Source of the DNA: Pseudoduganella albidiflava
Lineage (GTDB): Bacteria > Pseudomonadota > Gammaproteobacteria > Burkholderiales > Burkholderiaceae_D
Assembly: GCF_004322755.1 (NCBI RefSeq)
Contig: NZ_CP036401.1
Span: forward strand, 6,076,001-6,140,000
Length of the DNA stretch: 64,000 bases
Reading direction: 5' to 3'
Under the pieces are notes generated by a model. That model worked only from the letters and a program-made list of their open reading frames with translations, did not search any database and was not told the origin of the DNA. Below, piece by piece: positions 8,705 through 18,418 of the stretch. Both the position numbers and the translations under genes were made by a program. The number at the start of each line of letters is the position of its first letter. Positions within the stretch are counted from its first letter, which is position 1.

Positions 8705-9514
8705 TCAGGCGGCGCGCAAGCCTGCGATCAAGGATAGCAGCTGGCGGTGCAGCGCCGGGTCGCCGCAGGCGATGACCGAGCCGCCATTCTGTGGGTCGCC
8801 ACCTTCCCAGGTTGTGATCACACCACCCGCACCTTCGACCACCGGAATCAGGGCTTGCACGTCATGGATGTCGAGGTGCGCTTCGAGCACCAGGTCAACC
8901 AGCCCGTGCGCCAGCAAGCCGTAGGCATAGCAGTCGCCGCCGAAGCGTACGATCTGGGCGCTTTTGGCGATTGCATCGAATACTGCGTGGTCGGCCACTT
9001 TTGCACCAGCTGCAGGCACGGTCAACATCACGCGTGCATCTCCCAGGTCGGTGCAGCGGCGTGTGCGGATTGGTCTGTCGTTACACCATGCACTAGATGG
9101 CGTGCCGACGAAGCGTTCGCGGGTGAAAGGCTGGTCGATCACGCCGAGCACCGGGCGGTGGCCATCGTTCAGCGCGATCAGCGTGCCCCAGATCGGCAGC
9201 CCGGTCACGAAGGCACGCGTGCCATCAATCGGGTCGAGCACCCATCGCATTGGGCTGCTACCAGTAACGATTCCCTCTTCTTCGCCGACAATGCCATGGT
9301 CGGGATAGCGCGCGGCGATCAGGTCGCGCATCGCACGTTCGGCGGCGCGATCGGCCACGGTGACAGGGTCGAACACGGCACGACCTGCAGATTTGTCCTC
9401 GACGATGATCTCCGCACGGAAGTGTGGCAGGATCGCGGCGCCGGCGGCATCCGCAAGTTCTTCCGCGAAGGCAAGCAACGCGCCCATTTGCGCTCCATCA
9501 AGCAAGACGTTCAT
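8705..9514 (-). CDS. Inositol-monophosphatase-family phosphatase, histidinol-phosphatase-like
   Basis: A 269-residue protein of the FIG/IMPase fold. Metal-binding motifs are present: GEEEG (about residue 78), DPIDGTRAFVTG (about 93-104) and a C-terminal HDVQALIPVVEGAGG, where the Asp binds the third metal. The sequence after DIHD and the short length match HisN-type histidinol-phosphate phosphatases, which dephosphorylate L-histidinol phosphate in histidine synthesis; inositol-1-phosphatase is the alternative. No his gene is nearby. It stands alone on the minus strand, convergent with the hydrolase gene. Confidence 0.82.
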   Translation of the reverse strand: MNVLLDGAQMGALLAFAEELADAAGAAILPHFRAEIIVEDKSAGRAVFDPVTVADRAAERAMRDLIAARYPDHGIVGEEEGIVTGSSPMRWVLDPIDGTRAFVTGLPIWGTLIALNDGHRPVLGVIDQPFTRERFVGTPSSAWCNDRPIRTRRCTDLGDARVMLTVPAAGAKVADHAVFDAIAKSAQIVRFGGDCYAYGLLAHGLVDLVLEAHLDIHDVQALIPVVEGAGGVITTWEGGDPQNGGSVIACGDPALHRQLLSLIAGLRAA

Positions 9515-9746
9515 GGCCGCGCCCCTTCCATTTGCCGTGCCGCTTCGTCAGAGTCTTTCTGCCGTCGGCGACAATCGGACTGCCCTCGGCCTACACAAGG
9601 CGTAGATCGTACGTCCTTCATCGTTATCATCTGATCCTTTTGCGGTTTTGCTCTGAAACTCAATGTTACCGAGGTCTGCTTCTGGCGATAGCGGCCGGTC
9701 AGTGTACCGCCCATTTCTCCCGCAACAAGAAGCTTTTGCCAGCCAC

Positions 9747-12700
9747 TCAATCGAGCAGCGCCAGCAGGAAAGCTTCCATCCGCGCCGCGATGGCCCGGAC
9801 AGTGGACGCGGCGATGCGTGATGGCTGGTGCGCGAACTGGCACACCAGCATGCCGCCCACCAGGCTGGCCTGCGCATCGAGCACCGGCAAGGTGCCGTTG
9901 CGTGCGCAGGCCTTTACCCACGTCTGCACGCCGGGATGTTCCACGCCGAGCACGGGGAACAGGCCACCGCGCCGGAAGCCTTCGTCGACGGCGCCCCGGT
10001 AGCTGAACGCCAGTTCAGGCTCGCGCAGCGCCAGCATGCGCCGGGCTGCGGCGTAGCCGGCGCCGCCATCGGGTACTGCCGCGTGCGTGCGGCGCACCGC
10101 GTCCACCTGCGCCGCAGGCGGACCACCAGCAGCGTCGATGCGCACCGGGTAATAGCTGACCATCCAGCCGACGGCACTGGCCGCCGGCAGCGCCAGGCGG
10201 CTGTCGCGGCCATGGTGTTCCAGCCGCACCAGCGCGTGATCGCGGCCCGCCGTGCCGCCCTGCTCCGCCACCCACGCGTGCGCGAACGCGGCCAGCAAGG
10301 CATCGCGCCGCGCCGCGCTATCGGGGTAGCGCGCCAGGAACAGCCGGTTCGCCTCGGGGTCCAGGCGGAGCTGCATGGCCGGTTCGAGGTACGCTGCCTG
10401 GTCCGGCTGGCGAGGCGCGGAGGGGCCGCAGGCCGCGCGCCAGTAATCCAGCTCCGCCGCCGAAGGAGCGCCGCCGGGCGCGGCCTGCGCCAGCAGCCAC
10501 TGCGCATAGCCATCGCGTCCGGCCGGCAGCGGCTCGCCCGCCAGAATCCGCGTGTAGGTTTGCTGCAAGCCGGTGACGAGGATGGCGATCGACGCCGCGT
10601 CCACCACCAGGTGATGCAGTGCCAGCACCAGCATGCCGTTGTGCAGCGGCCCGCGGTCCAGCCACACGGCATGGGCCAGCGCGCCATGCGCGATGCCGAT
10701 GGCGGCCCTGATACGCGCCAGCAGCGCCTGGCGCCAGGCGGCAGCGTCCTCCCCTGCCTGTTCGGCGCCCAGGCGTTCCAGGGTGAATGGCCCGCCATCC
10801 GTCACCGCTTCCCATCCCGCCGGCCCACGCACGAAGCGCAGGCGAAGCGCCGGATGCCGGTGTGCCAGCCAGGCCAGCGCCCCCTCCAGCGCGGCGCGGT
10901 CGACGGCGGCGGGTACGCGCAGGTGGACGATTTCCATGAAGGCATCGGGATCGCGCACGCCCGCATCGAGGAAGGCCAGCTGCTGCGGGCTCGGTGGCAG
11001 GCGCGCCGGCAAGTCGCCAGCGGCACCCGGCCCCGCGGGCGCCAGCAGTGCCTGCAACTGCCCCAGCGACAGATCCGGCGCCAGGCACCCGGCCGGCACG
11101 GTGGCGCCCAGCTCGTGTTCGAGCGCCAGCAGCAGTTCCACCGATGCCAGCGAATCGATGCCCAGCTCGCCCAGCGTCCAGCCGGCATCGACCTGGCCGG
11201 CCGGCACGCCGGCCAGGCGCGCGGCGATGGCCAGCAGCGGCGCTTCATGCATAATCTCCTGCAGGCCTTCCGCAGCCGCTACCGCCGGGCGGGCGATCAC
11301 GGCCAGCGTACCTGCCAGCCAGGCATCGCGTGCGGCCGATCGGCTGATCTTGCCGCTGGTCGTGCGTGGCAGCGCGCCCGGCCGCAGCAGCACCACGTGC
11401 GCGGCGCGCAAGGCCAGCATGTCGGCCAGCGCCGCCTGCACGGCGCGCTCCACCTGCACCGGGTCGGTGTGCCGGCTGTCGCGGCGCAGCTCGCAGGCCA
11501 GCACCAGTTGTTCGCCATCCGCGCCATCGGTGTCATCGATGCCGAAGGCGGCAATCCCCGCGGGGTCCAGCGCCGGGTGGCTGCGCGCGGCCGCGTCTTC
11601 CGCGTCGGCCGGATACACGTTGCGGCCGCGCAGGATGATCAGGTCCTTCAGCCGGCCCGTCACCACCAGTTCGCCGTCGTGAAGGTAGCCGAGATCGCCG
11701 CTGCGCAGCCAGTGGCGCGGATCGCCTTCCAGCCGCTGGCCGAACTGCGCGGCATCGACCGCATCCTTGCGCCAGCAGCCGGCCGACACGCCCGCGCCGG
11801 CGATCCAGATCTCGCCAGGCGTGCCATCCGCCAGTGGCCGGCCCGCGCCATCGACGATCGCCAGCGCCACACCATCGGCCGGCGGGCCGCACAAGGTGCG
11901 CTCGACACCGTCGACCAGGTGGGTGCGCAAGCCGAACCAGCCGCTGGCCAGCAGCGTCGCCTCGGCCAGGCCATAGCACGGCAACAGCGCTTCCGGGTCG
12001 AAGCCGGTGGGCGCCAGCAGCGCCGCGAAGCGCCGCAGCGTTTCCGGGCGCACCGTTTCGGCGCCGCAGAACGCCACGCGCCAGCCCGACAGGTCGAGGC
12101 CTTCGACATCGGCGGCGGCCAGCTTGCGCACGCACAGTTCGAACGCGAAGTTCGGCCCGCCCGAGATGACACCGCCATGCACTCCACCATGCGCACCCTC
12201 GTTTGCACCACCCTGCGCCGCGATCGCGCGGAGCCAGCGCAGCGGCTGCGCCACGAACGACGCGGGCGCCATCTGCACCAGCGGATTGCCGAAAGCGAGT
12301 ACCGGCAGCAGGCCGCCGACCAGGCCCATGTCGTGGTACGGCGGCAGCCAGCTGACGATGACCTGGTCCGGCGTGCTGCGAAAGCGTTGCATGATCGCCG
12401 CCAGGTTCGCTGCCAGGTTGGCATGCGACAGGCGCACGCCGCGCGGCGTGCCGGTGGACCCCGAGGTGTACTGGATCAGCGCCAGCGCGTCCTCCACGCC
12501 GGCCGCCTGTTCCCAGCCGGCGTCCGGGCCGGCGCCGAGGACCGGCCCATCGGCATCGGTGGCCAGCCAGCCGACGCCCGGCAAGGCGCCGGCACCCGCT
12601 TGCCAGGCCCGCGCCAGCCCTGCGCTGTCGATGAGGACCGCCTGCGGATCGGCATCGGCGGCCAGCCGCGCGAAGCGGTCCGCCGCCCGCGATCCGGGCC

Positions 12701-12968
12701 GGTAGCCGGGCGGATAAGTCGGCACCGGCGTCACGCCGGCGATCCAGCAGCCGCACAGGGCCGCCAGGAACGCCGGGCCGGGCCGGTGCAGCAGCAGCGC
12801 GCGCCGGGCGAACGGCAGGTCGGTCCGCAGGCGCGCGGCGATCCGCTCGGCATCCTGCAGCAGCGCGCCGAATGTCAGCGTCCGGGTAGCACCGTCGTCC
12901 AGGAACGTCAGCGCCACCCGGCCGGGATGCCGGGCCGCGTGCAGGCGCAACTGGTCGACGAGCACCAT
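9747..12968 (-). CDS. Fatty-acyl-AMP ligase / carrier protein / condensation-epimerization domain protein
   Basis: A 1073-residue protein. The adenylation domain (about 1-570) is of the FAAL type: YTSGSTGTPRGV (about 168), SWLPPYHDMGLVGG, PCYGLAEATL, RSGDLGY and a C-terminal PRTTSGKISR. A carrier domain (about 580-660) has the phosphopantetheine Ser in LGIDSLASVELL. A C/E-superfamily domain (about 670-1073) carries HHLVVDA near 785, plus EHHGRD and VGWMVSYYPVR, which resemble the EGHGR and VGWFTxxYP motifs of epimerization domains. Predicted role: adenylate a fatty acid, load it on its own carrier, and let the terminal domain transfer it to a nucleophile. It begins two bases after the stop of the cyclic-nucleotide-binding gene and ends the six-gene operon. 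The acceptor is unknown; the peptide from 18935-19219 is a candidate. The terminal domain could instead be inactive or act as an epimerase. Confidence 0.88.
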   Translation of the reverse strand: MVLVDQLRLHAARHPGRVALTFLDDGATRTLTFGALLQDAERIAARLRTDLPFARRALLLHRPGPAFLAALCGCWIAGVTPVPTYPPGYRPGSRAADRFARLAADADPQAVLIDSAGLARAWQAGAGALPGVGWLATDADGPVLGAGPDAGWEQAAGVEDALALIQYTSGSTGTPRGVRLSHANLAANLAAIMQRFRSTPDQVIVSWLPPYHDMGLVGGLLPVLAFGNPLVQMAPASFVAQPLRWLRAIAAQGGANEGAHGGVHGGVISGGPNFAFELCVRKLAAADVEGLDLSGWRVAFCGAETVRPETLRRFAALLAPTGFDPEALLPCYGLAEATLLASGWFGLRTHLVDGVERTLCGPPADGVALAIVDGAGRPLADGTPGEIWIAGAGVSAGCWRKDAVDAAQFGQRLEGDPRHWLRSGDLGYLHDGELVVTGRLKDLIILRGRNVYPADAEDAAARSHPALDPAGIAAFGIDDTDGADGEQLVLACELRRDSRHTDPVQVERAVQAALADMLALRAAHVVLLRPGALPRTTSGKISRSAARDAWLAGTLAVIARPAVAAAEGLQEIMHEAPLLAIAARLAGVPAGQVDAGWTLGELGIDSLASVELLLALEHELGATVPAGCLAPDLSLGQLQALLAPAGPGAAGDLPARLPPSPQQLAFLDAGVRDPDAFMEIVHLRVPAAVDRAALEGALAWLAHRHPALRLRFVRGPAGWEAVTDGGPFTLERLGAEQAGEDAAAWRQALLARIRAAIGIAHGALAHAVWLDRGPLHNGMLVLALHHLVVDAASIAILVTGLQQTYTRILAGEPLPAGRDGYAQWLLAQAAPGGAPSAAELDYWRAACGPSAPRQPDQAAYLEPAMQLRLDPEANRLFLARYPDSAARRDALLAAFAHAWVAEQGGTAGRDHALVRLEHHGRDSRLALPAASAVGWMVSYYPVRIDAAGGPPAAQVDAVRRTHAAVPDGGAGYAAARRMLALREPELAFSYRGAVDEGFRRGGLFPVLGVEHPGVQTWVKACARNGTLPVLDAQASLVGGMLVCQFAHQPSRIAASTVRAIAARMEAFLLALLD

Positions 12969-12970
12969 CG

Positions 12971-13504
12971 CTAGCGCTCCGCCAGCAGGCGCACCAGCCG
13001 CGCGAAGCGTTCGCCGGCGATGCCCACGTTGTCGAGCAGGCCGTCATCGAGTTCATCTTCCAGCATGCCGGCCGGCATCGGCTCGTCCTTGCCATACCCC
13101 AGCCGCGCGGTGGTATTGCGCATGCGCTCGGCGAGGAACACCGCCACCGCGCGGAAGAAGCGCATGCCGAACCCGGGATCGGCGGCGAAGCGCGCTTCCA
13201 GGGCGGAGCGCGGCAGGTCGAGCAGGCGCACGTCGTCCAGCGCCTGCACCGTGGCGGAGGTGGGCGAACTGTCGACGAACGACATCTCGCCCAGTATTTC
13301 CCCGCTGCCCAGCGTGGCGACGGTGCCGATGCCGGACACCGCCACTTCCATGTGCCCGTCCAGCAGCACGTACAGGCGGTCGAGCTGCTGGCTTTGCGCG
13401 ATCAGCACGGCGCCGGCCGGCACGGTGCGCACGCGGCCCAGCGCGGCCAGCAATTCCATGTCGGCGTCGTTCAGCAATCCAAAGATGTACAGGGCCTTGC
13501 GCAT
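12971..13504 (-). CDS. Cyclic-nucleotide-binding-domain protein
   Basis: A 177-residue protein with a single cNMP-binding beta-roll (about 15-125), including GEILGEMSFVDSSPTSATVQ, the phosphate-binding cassette position. There is no helix-turn-helix, kinase or transporter domain; the C-terminal 50 residues are acidic and helical. The cassette has Thr where cAMP binders usually have Arg (PRSA to PTSA), so nucleotide binding is doubtful. AGGA lies nine bases before the ATG. It sits 12 bases after the ABC gene and two before the ligase gene. Related domains occur in NHLM-type peptide export clusters, so a role in exporter control or assembly is plausible but unproven. Confidence 0.75.
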   Translation of the reverse strand: MRKALYIFGLLNDADMELLAALGRVRTVPAGAVLIAQSQQLDRLYVLLDGHMEVAVSGIGTVATLGSGEILGEMSFVDSSPTSATVQALDDVRLLDLPRSALEARFAADPGFGMRFFRAVAVFLAERMRNTTARLGYGKDEPMPAGMLEDELDDGLLDNVGIAGERFARLVRLLAER

Positions 13505-13516
13505 CGCGTTCCTAAG

Positions 13517-16225
13517 TTAAAGTAGTTGGCGCCTGGCCAGCGCGGCGAACGGGCCGGGCTGGTCGAGCAGTTCCTGGTAGCTGCCGCGCTGCACGATGCG
13601 GCCCTCGTCGACGACGAAGATCTGGTCGGCGCCGATCACGGTGGACAGACGGTGCGCCACCACCACGCGGGTCAGCGCCAGCTGCGCCAGGCTGTCCATC
13701 AGCACGGCCTGGGTCTGGTTGTCCAGCGCGCTGGTGGCTTCATCGAGCAGCAGCAGGGCCGGCCGGCGCGCCAGCGCACGCGCCATCAGCAGGCGCTGGC
13801 GCTGGCCGCCGGACAGCGTGCCGCCGCCATCGTGCAGCACCGTGTGCAAGCCCATCGGCATCGCCTCGATTTCCGCCGCCAGCCCGACCTGGCGCGCCGC
13901 CGCCATCGCTTCGTCGTGGCTGATGTGGCGATCGCTGGCGATATTGTCGAACACCGTGCCGGCCGCCACGCGGCCATTCTGCAGCACCACGCCGACGTGG
14001 CGCCGCAATGCCGCCGCGTCGAGCCCGGCCAGCGGCTGGCCGTCGAACGCGATGGTGCCGGAAGTGGGCGCATCGAAGCCCATCATCAGCCGCAGCAGCG
14101 TCGACTTGCCGCTGCCGGATGGACCGACGATCGCCACGAACTGGCCGGGCGCGATCGACAGCGAGACCCGGTCCAGCACCGGCGCGCCATGGTCCTCGTA
14201 ACGGAACGACACGTCGCGCAACTCGATGGCGCCGCGCAGTGCCGCGGGGGCGCGGCCGCCGCCTTCCGGCACCGTGTCCAGCAACGGGCGCAGCCGGCGG
14301 TACAGCGGCACCACCCCCAGCGCCTGGGTGGCGGCCAGCGTCGTGCCCGTTATCGCGCCGAAAAACTGGCCGAACGCGGCGCTGAACGCCAGCAGCACGC
14401 CGGCATCCTGCCCGGCCGGCAAGCAGGCCATCGCGGCGAAGATGACCAGCGCGGCCAGCGCCGGCACGCATGCCTGCACGATTTCCTGCACCATCGCGGC
14501 GGAACGCGCCGCGCCATGGCGGCGTGCCTGCGCTTCGTAGTGCCGGGTCCACGCGGCCAGGGCGCGCGGCTCGGCGGCCGCGGCGCGCAGCTTGCCGATG
14601 CCGGCCACGAATTGCAGGACCAGTCCCTCGACGATGCCGCGCTGGCGCACCTGTTCGCCCTCGTGGCGCAGCTGGCGCCGCGCGCAGGCGGCCGTCAGCC
14701 CCAGCACGGCCGCCACCAGCACGATGCCGGCCAGGGCCAGGGGCACGCTCCAGTACAGCATCGCGGCCAGGCTGGCCAGCGAGAACACGGCGCCCAGCAG
14801 TGCGCCGCTGGCGGTGACGGTCAGCCTGGCGCGCATCTCCTGCACGCCCAGCGCGCGGTCGGCCAGGTCGCCCGTGGTGTGGCGGCGGAAGAATGCCACC
14901 GGCAGCCGCAACAGCCGGTCGAACAGCGCCGCCTGCAGCGCCAGGTCGACGCGCGCCTCGCAGCGCAGCACCAGCAGCGCCTTGCACATCTCGAAACCGG
15001 CGGCACCGAAGGCCGCCGCCGCCAGCAGGCCGGCAAGCTGCCAGTGCTCGGCCCAGGCGCCACGCGGCAGCACCGATTCCACCAGCAGCGCGATGACCGC
15101 CGGCACCAGCAGCGCCAGCACCGCGGCCGCCACGCCCACGGCAAGCAGGCGCGCCACGTCGGATGCGGTGCCACGCCCGGCGAAGCGCAGCAGGCCGCGC
15201 CAGTCGAGCGCGTCCGGCGGCAGCGGACGGTATGGCATCAGCGCCTCGGCGGCCAGCATGGTGTGCTCGTCGACCGCCTGGTCCGCGCCGCCGGCATCGG
15301 CCAGCCGGTAGCCACGCCGCGACGGCAGCAGCACGCAGGGGCGCCGCGCCGCATCGAAGCCGATCAGCGGGCCATTGTCGGCGCGCCACCACTGCCCGCG
15401 CAGCAGCACCGTGCGGTGGCGGATGCCGGCGCGCGCCAGCAGTTCGGCCACGCCCTCGCCGCAGTCCGCTGCGTTGTCCGCGTCGTCGTGCGCGGCGTTG
15501 CCAGATCGATTCTCCGCTTCATCCCCCGCCACCGCACCGGCATCGATGCCCAGTTCGGCGGCAATGCGCCGCACCGCCCAGGCGGCCGGCGATTCGCCGG
15601 CAAGCGCAGCGTTGCCGGTACGTGGGGGCACGCAGCGGGTGGCGGCCTGCCGGGGCGAGACGCTGGCCGGCGCGTCGTCCACGCCAGGCACCGGCGACAT
15701 GTCAGGGGATGGCGCCGAGGGCCGCAGCACCAGCCGCGCGAACCCGGCCAGCGCGGCGCGATAGCGGGCACGTGCGCGTTCCCAGCCGTGCCGCACGATC
15801 TCGGCGCGGCGGGCCGCATCGTCTTCCAGCTGGCGCGCAAAGCGCTGGACGGCCCGCCCGTGCAGCGCCGGCAATCCGTCCACGGTAGCGGTGCCCTGTT
15901 CGCCCAGCGTGGCGTACCAGCCGGCCAGCAGCGGCGGCGTCACGTCCGGCCATGCCAGCTCCACCGCCGCCGTGTCGAGCGTGCCGACCGCGAGCAGGCG
16001 CCACGCGCCCGGTGCCGGCAAGCCGCACAGCAGCGCGCCGGCCGGCACGCGGAACAGGAAGCGGCGCCGGCCACCCGGCGGCACGGCAAACACGTTGACG
16101 GCGCCGGAACGCACCAGCAGCGGCGCCGCGCGGCCGGTGATGTCGAGCGGATGGCGCGCGTCCAGGATCACCGTGCCGATTGCCGCGCTGCCCGTGGCTT
16201 CATTGTCCATGGCGTTATCGCTCAT
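13517..16225 (-). CDS. ABC exporter permease/ATPase, NHLM second-subunit type
   Basis: A 902-residue protein. The start at 16225 (MSDNAMDNEA) is chosen because it makes an ATGA overlap with the upstream exporter gene; a longer open frame to 16792 lies wholly inside that gene. N-terminal non-membrane region about 1-310 (ILDARHPLDI; GQWWRADNGPL) with a long low-complexity insertion, membrane domain about 330-630, ATPase about 660-900 with GPSGSGKST, LSGGQRQ and LLLDEATSALD, all intact. This architecture matches the second ABC protein of NHLM/NHLP-family bacteriocin export systems, which lacks the C39 peptidase and partners the peptidase-bearing one. Inner membrane. Confidence 0.88.
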   Translation of the reverse strand: MSDNAMDNEATGSAAIGTVILDARHPLDITGRAAPLLVRSGAVNVFAVPPGGRRRFLFRVPAGALLCGLPAPGAWRLLAVGTLDTAAVELAWPDVTPPLLAGWYATLGEQGTATVDGLPALHGRAVQRFARQLEDDAARRAEIVRHGWERARARYRAALAGFARLVLRPSAPSPDMSPVPGVDDAPASVSPRQAATRCVPPRTGNAALAGESPAAWAVRRIAAELGIDAGAVAGDEAENRSGNAAHDDADNAADCGEGVAELLARAGIRHRTVLLRGQWWRADNGPLIGFDAARRPCVLLPSRRGYRLADAGGADQAVDEHTMLAAEALMPYRPLPPDALDWRGLLRFAGRGTASDVARLLAVGVAAAVLALLVPAVIALLVESVLPRGAWAEHWQLAGLLAAAAFGAAGFEMCKALLVLRCEARVDLALQAALFDRLLRLPVAFFRRHTTGDLADRALGVQEMRARLTVTASGALLGAVFSLASLAAMLYWSVPLALAGIVLVAAVLGLTAACARRQLRHEGEQVRQRGIVEGLVLQFVAGIGKLRAAAAEPRALAAWTRHYEAQARRHGAARSAAMVQEIVQACVPALAALVIFAAMACLPAGQDAGVLLAFSAAFGQFFGAITGTTLAATQALGVVPLYRRLRPLLDTVPEGGGRAPAALRGAIELRDVSFRYEDHGAPVLDRVSLSIAPGQFVAIVGPSGSGKSTLLRLMMGFDAPTSGTIAFDGQPLAGLDAAALRRHVGVVLQNGRVAAGTVFDNIASDRHISHDEAMAAARQVGLAAEIEAMPMGLHTVLHDGGGTLSGGQRQRLLMARALARRPALLLLDEATSALDNQTQAVLMDSLAQLALTRVVVAHRLSTVIGADQIFVVDEGRIVQRGSYQELLDQPGPFAALARRQLL

Positions 16226-18411
16226 TGCATCGTCCCTACCAGCGCCGCGTACTCTCCGCCCAGCGCCATCAGCTGCGCATGGGTGCCCCGCTCGACCGCT
16301 TCGCCGTGGCGCAGCACGACGATCTCGTCGCAGTCGCGCAGCGTGGACAGGCGGTGCGCGATGATCACGCAGGCGGCGCCGCGGCGGCGCAGCGCGTCGT
16401 CGATCGCCTGTTCGGTCACGCTGTCCAGTGCCGCGGTGGCTTCGTCCAGCACCAGCAGCGCCGGGTCGCGGGCCAGCGCGCGGGCGATCTCGATGCGCTG
16501 GCGTTCGCCGCCGCTCCAGTTGGCGCCGCCCTCGGCCACCCGGCTGCCGAGTCCACCGGGGCGGCGTGCCACCTCGTGCGCGATCGCGGCATCGGCCAGC
16601 GCCCGGTGCAGCGCGGCGGCGGGTACCGCGTCGTCCCACAGCGTCAGGTTGTCGCGCAGCGTGCCTTCGAACAGGAAGACTTCCTGGTCGACGTAGGCCA
16701 CCGCGGCGGCGGCCACGCGCGCCGGCAGGCCGGCCAGCGGGCGGCCGTCGAGCAGCACCTCGCCGGCCGATGGCGGCAGCAGGCCGCAGCACAGCCGGCC
16801 CACCGTGCTCTTGCCGCTGCCGGATGCCCCCACCAGCGCCACGCGCATGCCCGGCTCCACCGTCAGCGACAGCCCGCGCACCACGTCCGGATCGAGCGGG
16901 CCGTAGTGGAAGCTCACGTCGCGCAACTCCAGGCGGCCATGCAGTGCCGCGGCCTGCGCGGCATCTTCCACATCCGCCCGTTCTTCCGCATCGGCGTCAC
17001 CGGCCGCGCCCGCGCGGGGCGGTACCGGGTAGCGGAACACGTCCGCCAGGCGCGCCAGCAAGCCCCTGGCGGCCTGCACGTCGCCGGCCAGCGCCACCAG
17101 CTGCGTCACCGGCCGGGCGAAAACAGCCAGCAGCAGCTGGAAGGCGACGAGGTCGCCGATCGTCAGCGCGCCCGCCATCACGCGCATGCCGCCCAGCGCC
17201 AGCACGGCCACGGCCGCCAGGCCGCCCAGCAGGCCCGGCACGACGGACAGCAGCACGGTGCGCCGGCCGACGCCCTGCTGCCCCAGCAGAGTGGTGGCCT
17301 GGTAGCCGGCCCACCGGGCGAACGCGGCATCCTCGCCGCCGCCCGCCTTCAGCGTTTCGATGCCGCCGATCGCGCCCACGGTGGCGGCGGACAGCTTGCC
17401 TTGCTCGCCGATCAGCCGGTTCGACAGGTCTTGCCGCCGGCGCGCCAGCACGCGCAGGCAAGCCAGGTTCAGCGCCGTCAGCGCGATCGCCGCCGCGCCC
17501 AGCGGCACGTCCAGCGCCAGCATCGCGGCGCCGTAGCACAGCACCGCGACCAGGTTGAAGGCATTGGTCGCCAGCTCGCCGGAAAGCAGCCGTGCGATGC
17601 GCTCGGCGGCACCGAGGCGGTTGGCCACTTCGCCGGCATGGCGCTGGCTGAAGAATGCCAGCGGCAGGCGCAGCACGTGGGCCAGGAACCGGCTGGACAT
17701 CGCCAGCGCCACCTTCATTTCCAGCCGCAGCAGATAGCGCTGCTGCAGCCAGGTGAGCGCGGCGCGGGCCAGCACGGTACCGGCCATCGCCAGCAGCAGC
17801 GGCGCCACCCAGCCCTGCTGCTGGCGCAGCAGCACCTGGTCGACAAAGGCTTTGGCGCACAGCGGCAGCAGCACGCCGGGTACGGCCAGCAGGGCCGAGG
17901 CCAGCGCCACGAAGGCCACGGCGCCGCGCGAATGGCGCAGCCAGCCGCCCAGTTCGCGCAGCAGGGAAGGCGCGTTCCCGGCCGGCGCGAAATCCGGCCC
18001 CTTTTCAAAGACCAGCACGACGCCCGTGAAGCTCTCGGCCAGTTCTTCCATGGTGACGCAGCGCGCGCCCATGGCCGGATCGTTCAGCCAGGCGACGCCG
18101 TCGCGCACCCCTTCGAATACGAGGAAGTGATTGAAATTCCAGTGGAGGATCGAGGGCACCGGCAACGCGGCCAGCGCGTCGGCTTCCTTGCTGAAGCCTT
18201 TTGCAAGCAGGCCGTGGCGGCGCGCGCACTTCAGCAGGTTGCTGGCCTTGCTGCCGTTGCGCGACACGCCGCAGTCCTGGCGCAGCGCCTCCAGCGGCAC
18301 CCAGCGGCCGTGATGGGCCAGCACCATCGCCAGCGCGGCGGCGCCGCACTCGACCGCCTCCACCTGCAGGACCGTGGGGGTGCGCACGCGGCCCGGGTGC
18401 TGTTCGTTCAT
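16222..18411 (-). CDS. C39 peptidase-containing ABC exporter, NHLM first-subunit type
   Basis: A 729-residue protein. C39 domain about 10-145 with Q16, C22 (VECGAAALAM), H95 (HWNFNHFLVF) and D111 (LNDP), the full catalytic set for cutting after GG in leader peptides. Membrane domain about 165-460, ATPase about 495-725 with GASGSGKST, WSGGERQR and VLDEATAALD. It should cleave the Nif11-type leader encoded upstream (FEMEMVSGG) and export the core. GAGG sits upstream of the ATG, seven bases after the HlyD stop, and the 3' end overlaps the next ABC gene by ATGA. Inner membrane, peptidase on the cytoplasmic side. Confidence 0.92.
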   Translation of the reverse strand: MNEQHPGRVRTPTVLQVEAVECGAAALAMVLAHHGRWVPLEALRQDCGVSRNGSKASNLLKCARRHGLLAKGFSKEADALAALPVPSILHWNFNHFLVFEGVRDGVAWLNDPAMGARCVTMEELAESFTGVVLVFEKGPDFAPAGNAPSLLRELGGWLRHSRGAVAFVALASALLAVPGVLLPLCAKAFVDQVLLRQQQGWVAPLLLAMAGTVLARAALTWLQQRYLLRLEMKVALAMSSRFLAHVLRLPLAFFSQRHAGEVANRLGAAERIARLLSGELATNAFNLVAVLCYGAAMLALDVPLGAAAIALTALNLACLRVLARRRQDLSNRLIGEQGKLSAATVGAIGGIETLKAGGGEDAAFARWAGYQATTLLGQQGVGRRTVLLSVVPGLLGGLAAVAVLALGGMRVMAGALTIGDLVAFQLLLAVFARPVTQLVALAGDVQAARGLLARLADVFRYPVPPRAGAAGDADAEERADVEDAAQAAALHGRLELRDVSFHYGPLDPDVVRGLSLTVEPGMRVALVGASGSGKSTVGRLCCGLLPPSAGEVLLDGRPLAGLPARVAAAAVAYVDQEVFLFEGTLRDNLTLWDDAVPAAALHRALADAAIAHEVARRPGGLGSRVAEGGANWSGGERQRIEIARALARDPALLVLDEATAALDSVTEQAIDDALRRRGAACVIIAHRLSTLRDCDEIVVLRHGEAVERGTHAQLMALGGEYAALVGTMQ

Positions 18412-18418
18412 GCCGCCC

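Noticed and set aside
9828..12974. Long plus-strand open frame opposite the FAAL gene
   Set aside because: Same antisense artefact; the minus strand holds all adenylation, carrier and condensation motifs.
16226..16792. N-terminal extension of the second ABC gene
   Set aside because: It lies inside the upstream exporter gene in another frame; the ATGA overlap at 16225 is the natural start.
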